A DNA stretch of 64,000 bases, taken from Tachypleus tridentatus (Eukaryota > Arthropoda > Merostomata > Xiphosura > Limulidae). Below the pieces are notes generated by a model. The model did not search any database. It was given only the letters and a program-made list of their open reading frames with translations, and had not been told where the DNA came from. This document shows positions 56,396 to 64,000 of the stretch, one piece after another. Position 1 is the stretch's first letter; every line of letters starts with the position of its first letter. The position numbers and the translations under genes are program-made. The stretch lies in NCBI RefSeq assembly GCF_004210375.1, contig NC_134832.1, positions 152,889,592-152,953,591 on the forward strand, given 5' to 3'.

Positions 56396-56632
56396 TAGCC
56401 GTCTGCGCTAGCTGTCCCTAATTACCGGGTAAGACTAGAGAGAGGCAGCTAGTCATCACCACCCACCACCAACTTTTGGGCTACTCTTTTACCAACGAAT
56501 AGTGGGATTGAACGTCACATTATAACGCCCCCACGGCTGAAATGGCGAGCATGTTTTGCGCGACCGGGATTCGAACTCGCGACCCTCGGATTACGAGTCA
56601 AACGCCTTAACGCACTTGGCTATGCTGGACCA
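56396..56632 (-). mobile_element. SINE family A
   Basis: Reverse-oriented copy from GCTAGCTGTCCCTAATT through CCACCCACCACCAACTT to the head complement CCTTAACGCACTTGGCTATG; the extreme tail is diverged. Confidence 0.9.
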
Positions 56633-56764
56633 TGAAAGATCAATGAAATGTTGTTCATGGATGTTATCGTCTTTTGTGGTACTTATAAAAAAACTGTAGG
56701 TTCTTCCAAGTTGTCAGTCCCGAAAATAATGCAACTAAATGAGATAAAATGTAAACCCAGTGAA

Positions 56765-57365
56765 GAACAATATAGGCGTCATGATTAGGACATTCGACTC
56801 GCAATTAGCAAACAGTCAGTAGGTGGTTTGAACCCTGTCGCTGAACATGCTCTCCTCTTCAGCTATGGGGACATTATAATGTGGGTCAGTCTCAACCCCC
56901 AGTGGTACGGCAATATGTCTGTGGACGTACAACACTACAAAATGTGTTTCGATACTCGTGGTGAGCAGAGCACAGCAGTCCCTTATGCAGTTTTGTGTTG
57001 AATAACAAACAACGGTCAGTCTCGTTGGGGCCAAACATGCTCGCCCTTTCAGCCGTTGAAGCGTTATAATGTTCAGTTAATCCCACTATTCGTTGGTAAA
57101 AGAGTAGCCCAAAGTTGGCGATGGCTAGCTGCTTTCCCTCTAGTCTCACACTGCTAAATTAGGGACGGCTGGCGCAGATAACTCTCGAGTAGCTTTGCGC
57201 GAAATCCAAACCAAACCAAACCCTATTCATTGGTAAAAAGTAGCCCAAGAGTTGTTAGTGGTTGGTGTTGACTTCCTTGTGGTGTATCACTGGTAAATTA
57301 AGAACAACTATCGCGGATATCCCTCCAGTAGCTTTGGGCGAAATTCAAACAAAACGAAAACAACA
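56765..57365 (+). mobile_element. SINE cluster: family C nested between family A pieces
   Basis: A damaged family A 5' half (56765-56893) is followed by a family C copy (56894-57011), then a family A body and tail (about 57032-57215), then another family A 3' part (about 57220-57360). The family C copy is bracketed by GGTCAGTCTC (56884-56893 and 57014-57023), a 10-bp target duplication. Confidence 0.82.
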
Positions 57366-57614
57366 GTGACAATATTGGGTTTCATTATATTTAAATTTTA
57401 CTTCTTCGTTGAAAAATAATGTTTGTGTTTTTTCACAAAAGATGTATATTTATTGCATTTCATTTTGAATAAAACTGCAGTTATTGACCTTAAAATGTAA
57501 TATAACACTTACCAATTTGAGGTTAAAGAAAAATTCGTAATATATAATAAAGACTGGCTTTTTTATTTTTTAAGGACAATCTATGAAATTTCAATGGTAA
57601 ATAGCCACAAAAGT

Positions 57615-57793
57615 AGATATCCCATAATGCCTTCTTAAAACTTGTTGTGACGTCATATATGATGATAATGGTGGCATCAGGGTTAGCTTAAACTAGGTTG
57701 AATTTGTTACTGCTTAGTAAGATTGTTGTTAAAGTTTTCTGTATTTCCAGAGTTAGAATTTGAGTTTTTGATTGATACATTTCGTGTGAGGAA
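57615..57793 (+). promoter_or_regulatory. Putative CK1-alpha promoter and 5' UTR
   Basis: A perfect CRE palindrome TGACGTCA lies at 57648-57655, about 140 bp before the ATG. CCCATAATGC at 57621-57630 matches the core of the ZNF143/Staf binding site found in many animal housekeeping promoters. No TATA box in a convincing place. The exact transcription start is not visible. Confidence 0.4.
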
Positions 57794-57919
57794 ATGGCGA
57801 GTGCAGGAAGTTCGTCAAGATCAGACTTTATTGTTGGAGCGAAGTACAGACTTATACGAAAGATAGGAAGTGGAAGTTTTGGGGATATTTATCTTGGCAT
57901 CAACATCACAAATGGCGAG
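57794..57919 (+). CDS. CSNK1A1: Casein kinase 1 alpha, first coding exon (gene continues beyond window)
   Basis: Encodes 42 residues: a Ser-rich leader [10 protein letters not shown], then [20 protein letters not shown] and [12 protein letters not shown]. This is the N-terminus of CK1-alpha: beta-strand 1 and the glycine-rich ATP-binding loop GSGSFG (residues 27-32). Human CK1-alpha reads [31 protein letters not shown], and the donor GAG|GTTAGG falls right after NGE, phase 0. CK1-alpha is a cytosolic and nuclear Ser/Thr kinase that primes beta-catenin phosphorylation and acts in Hedgehog and circadian pathways. The SGS leader favours alpha over the delta/epsilon isoforms. The next exon, with the catalytic lysine, is not seen in the remaining 6 kb, so intron 1 is longer than that. 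Confidence 0.93.
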
Positions 57920-60554
57920 GTTAGGTCTTATTATATCAGTTATATTCAACTGTAACAAAGGCTTTTAACATGCAAAATTTGGTGTTCTTGTTTTTGCTAA
58001 TTCTTCTTTTTGTGTTTGAATTTTTGGATATGGAAAGACTTGCTTTTCCAAGATAAAATCTGTAACTTTCACAAGTTACCGTAGCTGACCTAATTATTAT
58101 TAAAATATTATCACTGTGTAGAATATTGCTGATATAATTTAAGAATTAATATTAATGTTTAGATATATTTTTTATTTATTGTATATTGCTAGTAATCTAA
58201 TAAGGGACGAAAATCTTAAATTTTTAACAAGTCGTCATAATACTTTTAGGATTATTATGTAGAGTAAACATTCCATTAGCTGTTATTTAATAAACAAGAA
58301 GAAAGGAAGTTCTTACCTGTGCAAAGGTAAATTAGCTTTTCATTACCAGTTACACTTTCATCGAAGTTGAGCGGAAAATGACTCAAGTTAAAAGAAAGCT
58401 ATATTTTGAATGTTTTTTTAGATGTTTGTTATAATGTGATGTTTTAATTAATATATAACAGTTTTCACTTAATCACTGTGATATTAAAATGTCAGCTTAT
58501 TCCTGTTCATATGAAGTTAATTTACCTTTGTGCATTGATTGTGGTTCAGTCTTATTGTTACTGTTCAGATATTTTTGACATTTTCACAATTTTTTTTTAT
58601 CTGTTGTGAATGGCTGTTACTTTCTCCAAATACTCATGCTTTATTTTCTCCAGGTTATTCTGAATATCAGTGCTTTAACTATATGAATGACTACATTCCA
58701 AGATCATTCATATTTTTCTTGTAACTTGATACATAAATATTTTTGTTTTGTATGACCATAAAATTTATTCCTTATTTGATATTGTTTGATCTTAACAACA
58801 TTTTGAATTTATTTTATAATGACTGGTGGTGCTACAGGCAGTAATAAGACTGTTAGCTTATAACCTACAGAATCCTAAATAGTCTTTAGTATAAATTTCA
58901 AACAAGTAGCTGCTTTATACACATCTAAAGTTGTCAGACAGGAATATTGAATTTTAAATAGTCTTACATCTCTCATCATCTGGTGCTATGATCCGTGAAC
59001 TGTTTCAAATTTACTGGTTGAGTTTAAACCTTTTGTACATGTAGTGATCTCTCCACATGAGTGATTTTCAAACTTTTGTTTGTGAGGACTGCCTGAGTTG
59101 TTATTTTAGAGATTAACTATGGGATCTACATATTATGTTGATAATTCTCTTCTTTAATTATGTAGATTTTTCAAGTATTGCTTGAAAAGAGTTTATAAAC
59201 CATATATTGGGAACTGCTATTCTACCCAGAATATCTGTATTGGAATGATCTCATAGTTTAATGTGCATGTTTTATGATATCTTCAGTAATGTGCTGAAAC
59301 TTCACATCTAAAGTCCCTACAAACTTACTTTTCATCTTCTCTCTGGGAGATGTTCCTACAGTAGCCTGTGTGAGATGTCCTCTTATCTACAATTCAACAC
59401 TTGGTTCTGGTACAGGTTTAACAGTGCTTTCAGGTTACATCTGCTTCTCAGTTTGTGGATTTTTTTTGCTCTTTACTGTTCATCAAGTTGTCTTGGGTGT
59501 TGATGTCTTCCAGAAGTGTCTTTGTGGCCTAGTTTTAGTTTCATTCACATCTCATTATGAATTTTATAGTTGTGATGAGCCTTACAATATGAATTTTCTA
59601 AGGACATGTAATCACCATGATAAAATTGTCGTGTACTTTTCTACATGTAAAAGTTTACATATTTCTCCAGCTTCTTCCCTTCATGTTCTCAGGACTAAAT
59701 GAAAACTTGCAAATATTCCTTATCCCCTTATATTACGACTATGTACCATTTGGGAATAGATCAGCAAAAGTTGTTTTTTATCTTATAAAAGTACACTAAG
59801 TTATACCTAGTGGGACTTGAACATTATATAATTACTTGGTTCAGGCTAGTGAAGTATACTTTCTTTATTTGCTCATAAATAAACAAGTGTTGAAGACTGT
59901 TGATCAGTTTCAATGCTTTGACACATCTGGAGTATTCTTACCAAAACTAGCCAATGTCCAAGATATATGTAGTAGTTTTCTTTACAATATATGTACTCAT
60001 AATGAGAATGTACATGTATGAAACTCCTATGTTTTAATTAATCCATGAAATGTCTGGGATATTTGTAGAAGTAATGTTATTCTGAATAAGTCCTTTAGAT
60101 TTTCACACACATACACGTATGTATATATAAACATTACATATAACTTCTACTGATATACTTTATAATCCTGTCTGGAGATTTATAAGGCATTCTCACTCTC
60201 ATTAACTGTCAGGTTTGAGGTACAGTAAATAATTATTGACATGTACTTAACAGTTATTAATTTTCCTATTCTATTGAGTTTTAATATTTCTCATAAAGGT
60301 TTTTTTTTCATATATGACATTGAATATCTTGTGAAAGCTATGATATTTAAAATAGATTGTTCAACTTTTTGTTTTGCTCAGATTTTTTGCACTTGAACAT
60401 TTGCCTTAATCAGTATATGAAGCTTCATTAATGTAATGCTTATATCACTTTATATATTTAAAAATAAATTGAAGCATGTAGTTGAAAACATAATGTATTT
60501 AAGTATTGTTATTTATGATATACAGAAATGAGACGTCATACTATTCAAATCCAG

Positions 60555-61070
60555 TTTTGTTATATGGTTCTGGAGGTAAGATATGGAATTTTAAAATCAG
60601 TTTTGTTACATGATTCTAGAGGTAAGATTGACATTTTAAAATCAGTTTTGTTATATGATTCTGGAGGTAAGATGTCATATTTTAAAATCAGTTTTGTTAT
60701 ATGATTCTGGAGGTAAGATATGGAATTTTAAAATCAGTTTTGTTACATGATTCTAGAGGTAAGATTGACATTTTAAAATCAGTTTTGTTATATGATTCTG
60801 GAGGTAAGATTGACATTTTAAAATCAGTTTTGCTATATGATTCTGGAGGTAAGATGTCATATTTTAAAATCAGTTTTGTTATATGATTCTGGAGGTAAGA
60901 TATGGAATTTTAAAATCAGTTTTGTTACATGATTCTAGAGGTAAGATTGACATTTTAAAATCAGTTTTGTTATATGATTCTGGAGATAAGATTGACATTT
61001 TAAAATCAGTTTTGTTATATGATTCTGGAGGTAAGATGTCATATTTTAAAACCAGTTTTATGTAATTCCA
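60555..61070 (+). repeat. 45-bp minisatellite with GAGGTAAGA in each unit
   Basis: Eleven units of TATGATTCTGGAGGTAAGAT followed by TGACATTTTAAAATCAGTTTTGTTA or a variant. Ten units hold GAGGTAAGA, a strong 5' splice-site match; one (about 60982) has GAGATAAGA. CK1-alpha intron 1. Confidence 0.93.
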
Positions 61071-62493
61071 TAGGCAGGTGCGACACTCTTTAAAATCAAT
61101 TTTGTTACACTATTCTGGTGGTATCATGTAAATTCTTAACCATAAGTGCTTAAAAGTTTTCTTTTAATAGAAAATAACTTGTTTGCAGATAAAGTTGCTT
61201 TTTGGAATGTGGCTAGCATTCTGTGGAGGGAGAGGACATGTATTAATTGCTGTAAATCAATCTTCACACAGAAAACGGGGTATAACACAGTTTATCACTT
61301 TTCTCTATATTTAGCTCCATCATCATCACGTTTGGCAGTTGTTGCTTACTTGACTTGCTCTTAGTTCAAGTATGTAACAGTTGAAGCTTGAGAATTTTTG
61401 AAAACATTTTTGATTTTACCAGATTTATGTTATTTCTTATTTTGAATGATTTCCTTTGATTATTATGATTAAAAGTTTAAGGTGTACAGTAGACTTTTTA
61501 TCAATATACAGCTTGTTATCTGCATATGAACTCATTAAATACATATTGTTCTCATCAGTATATGTAAAAGATGTTTGGTTTTACATCACTGTATTAAATG
61601 GATGAGTGACTATTCACTCTACAAACAAGTATTAATAATATTGACTAACTGGAAATGACTTGTACATCCCTAAGGTACAAACTTTAATCTTCTACCTTCC
61701 CAGTCACACTCCTTTCTATTTGCCTTTTATATAGAAGATTTTAATGAGCTGTCATTTGATTTAGATGAGTTAAATCCATTTTAGTCCTGCAATTAACCCA
61801 GGATTCTGGGACAATACAGTAAACAGGGGTCTTTCCAAAATGTTAAAGTTTTAACATGCAGTTATAAAGAAAATAACAAGCTGGTTTACATAAATCACAG
61901 TTTTATTCATGGTTAAAAAGTACATTAAAATGTGTATCATAAAATTTATCATTATTTATAAATTCAATTCCAAATTATCAAAATGTTGACATTTAAAATA
62001 TTGTAACAAATTTCTAACATTATAAATTTATTTTGTATAAGTTTGTAATAAATTATCAGTTGAAATGCTGATATAAGGCAAGTGCATCTTTATTCCTATG
62101 TCAATTTTCCACTGGCTTTAAACATTTGGCATAGTTTCTGTAACTTTGCTTTTTCATTCATGTACCATGCTGTACAGTTTTATTTTTCTTTGTGTGTTGA
62201 ACCTCTTGAATGTTGTGTGACAGTTTGAATTATACATGTATTTTTGTTATTCAAATTTTAAATTTTGTTATGTATATATGCCATTCAATATTCATTACTT
62301 AAATAAGATTCTCTCTCTCTCTTTTTAAAGTTTTTGCAATTTGATTGTACTGTAAGTCCTGAGTTCAAAACATGTAAAATAGGTTAATTCTGAGACTTAC
62401 TTTGTCATAACTTCAACGACTGGATAAAGGTGTTAACTGTGAGACTTACTTTATGTGCTGGGTTCAACTACAGGAAAAAGATCATTCTCTAAA

Positions 62494-64000
62494 AGTTTAA
62501 AACAGTGCTGGTATGATTCATGTCTTGAAGCCCTACTCTCACAGTTTAAAACAGTTCTGGTATGATTCATGTGTTGAAGCCTTTCTCTCACAATTTTGAA
62601 CAGTACTGGTATGATTCATGTGTTCAAGCCCTTCTTTCACACTTTAAAACAGTACTAGTATGATTCATGTGTTGAAGCCCTTCTCTCACAGTTCAAAACA
62701 GCATTGGTATGATTCATGTGTTGAATTCCTTCTCTCACAGTTTAAAACAGTACTGGTATCATTCATGTGTTGAAGACCTTCTATCACAATTACAAACAGT
62801 ACTGGTATGATTCATTTGTTGAAGCCTTTCTCTCACAGATTTAGACAGTACTGGTATAATTCATGTGTTCAAGCCCTTCTTTCACACTTTAAAACAGTAC
62901 TAGTATGATTCATGTGTTCAAGCCCTTCTCTCACAGTTCAAAACAGCACTGGTATGATTCATGTGTTCAAGCCCTTCTCTCACAGTTCAAAACAGCACTG
63001 GTATGATTCATGTGTTCAAGCCCTTCTCTCACAGTTCAAAACAGCACTGGTATGATTCATGTGTTGAATTCCTTCTCTCACACTATAAAACAGTACCAAT
63101 ATGATTCATGTGTTGAAGCCCTTCTTTCACAATTTAAAACAGTACCAGTATGATTCATGTATTGAGGCTTTTCTCTCAGTTTAAAACAGTACTAGTATGA
63201 TTCATGTGTTGAAACCCTTCTCTCACATTTTAAAACGGTACTGGTATGTTTCATGTGTTGAATTCCTTCTCTAACTGTTTAAAACAGCACTGGTATGATT
63301 CATTTGTTGAAGCCTTTCATTTACAGTGTAATACAGTACTGGTAAGATTCATGTGTTCAATTCCTTCTCTCACAGTTTAAAACATTTCTGGTATGATTCA
63401 TGTGTTGAAGCCTCTTTCTCACAGTTTTAAACAGTACTGGTATGATTCATGTGTTGAAACCCTTCTCTCACATTTTAAAATGGTACTCATATGATTGATG
63501 TGTTGAATTCCTTCTCTTACTGTTTATAACAGTACTGGTGTGATTCGTGTGTTGAATTCCTCCTCTCACAGTTTAAAACAGTACTGGTATGATTGATGTG
63601 TTGAAGCCTTTCTCAAAGTTTTAAACAGTACAGTTATCATTCATGTGTTGAAGCCCTTCTCTCACTGTTGTTTATGAAACCCTTTCACAGTTCAAAACAG
63701 TACTGGTATGATTCATGTCTTGAAATCCTTCTCTCACAGTTTACAATGGTACTGGTATGATTCATTTGTTGAATTCCTTCTCTCACATTTTAAAATGGTA
63801 CTGGTATGATTCATGTGTTGAAGCCCTTCTCTCACAGTTTAAAACAGTAATAGTATGATTCATGTGTTGAGGTCCTTCTCTCACAGTTTAAAACAGTACT
63901 GTTATGATTCACTTCTTGAATTCCTTCTCTGATTGTTTAAAACAGTACTGGAATGATTCATGTGTTGAATTCCTTCTCTCACAGATTAAAACAGTATTGG
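62494..64000 (+). repeat. 49-bp minisatellite with CTTCTCTCACAG in most units
   Basis: Roughly 30 units of ACTGGTATGATTCATGTGTT, GAAGCCCTTCTCTCACAGTT, TAAAACAGT, still running at the window edge. Most units carry a pyrimidine run ending CACAG, an acceptor-like motif. CK1-alpha intron 1. Confidence 0.93.

Larger units (their letters stand above)
57920..64000 (+). other. CK1-alpha intron 1 (open at window end)
   Basis: Runs from the GTTAGG donor to beyond the window. From 57920 to 60540 and from 61075 to 62490 it is AT-rich unique sequence in which I find no second kinase exon; the frames at 59370-59702 and nearby show no family motif. Two tandem arrays occupy 60560-61070 and 62494-64000. Confidence 0.7.

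Noticed and set aside
58539-59799. Further CK1-alpha exons in the first intron
   Set aside because: None of the frames contains the expected continuation (EVAVK-type strand with the catalytic lysine).

Overview
The window is AT-rich animal nuclear DNA with no bacterial signatures. Spliceosomal introns, tRNA-derived SINEs, a Jockey-like LINE, mariner-type elements and many minisatellites all point to a metazoan. The two recognisable genes look arthropod: the BNIP3 membrane segment is of the insect/chelicerate type, and the CK1-alpha N-terminus is nearly identical to that of other animals. From memory only, the dominant tRNA-Thr-like SINE resembles those of chelicerates, perhaps horseshoe crabs; this assignment is tentative.

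Layout. Bases 1-17,500 hold no gene I can defend: SINE copies of three families, two TA-flanked MITEs, 39-bp and 48-bp tandem arrays, and one odd GC-rich island. A six-exon BNIP3-like mitophagy-receptor gene runs on the + strand from 17,752 to 49,569. Its coding sequence is only 588 nt (195 codons) spread over about 32 kb. I rebuilt it exon by exon from splice sites, reading-frame continuity and family motifs. Its introns are filled with repeats: 60-bp and 34/102-bp arrays and two SINEs in intron 1; 80-bp array in intron 2; a LINE with its reverse transcriptase deleted, 33 exact 42-bp units and a broken repeated ORF in intron 4; and a roughly 9.5 kb higher-order 75-bp array in intron 5. From 49,570 to 57,600 come the 3' UTR, a 45-bp array, a mariner remnant, unassigned degenerate sequence and a nested SINE cluster. 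A second + strand gene, casein kinase 1 alpha, starts at 57,794. Only its first coding exon (42 codons) is present; the rest of the window is its first intron, with a 45-bp and a 49-bp array.

The most unusual signal is the relation between minisatellites and splice sites. Six 41-bp repeats stand in perfect register upstream of the BNIP3 exon 2 acceptor, five of them copying the AG plus the first 12 exon bases. The exon 5 donor is triplicated at a 28-bp period. The 75-bp array carries six spacers with a juxtaposed CAG|GTAAGT, the form of a recursive splice site. The two CK1-alpha intron arrays carry tandem donor-like and acceptor-like motifs. Long open frames in the 42-, 48- and 75-bp arrays are by-products of repeat lengths divisible by three and are not annotated as proteins.
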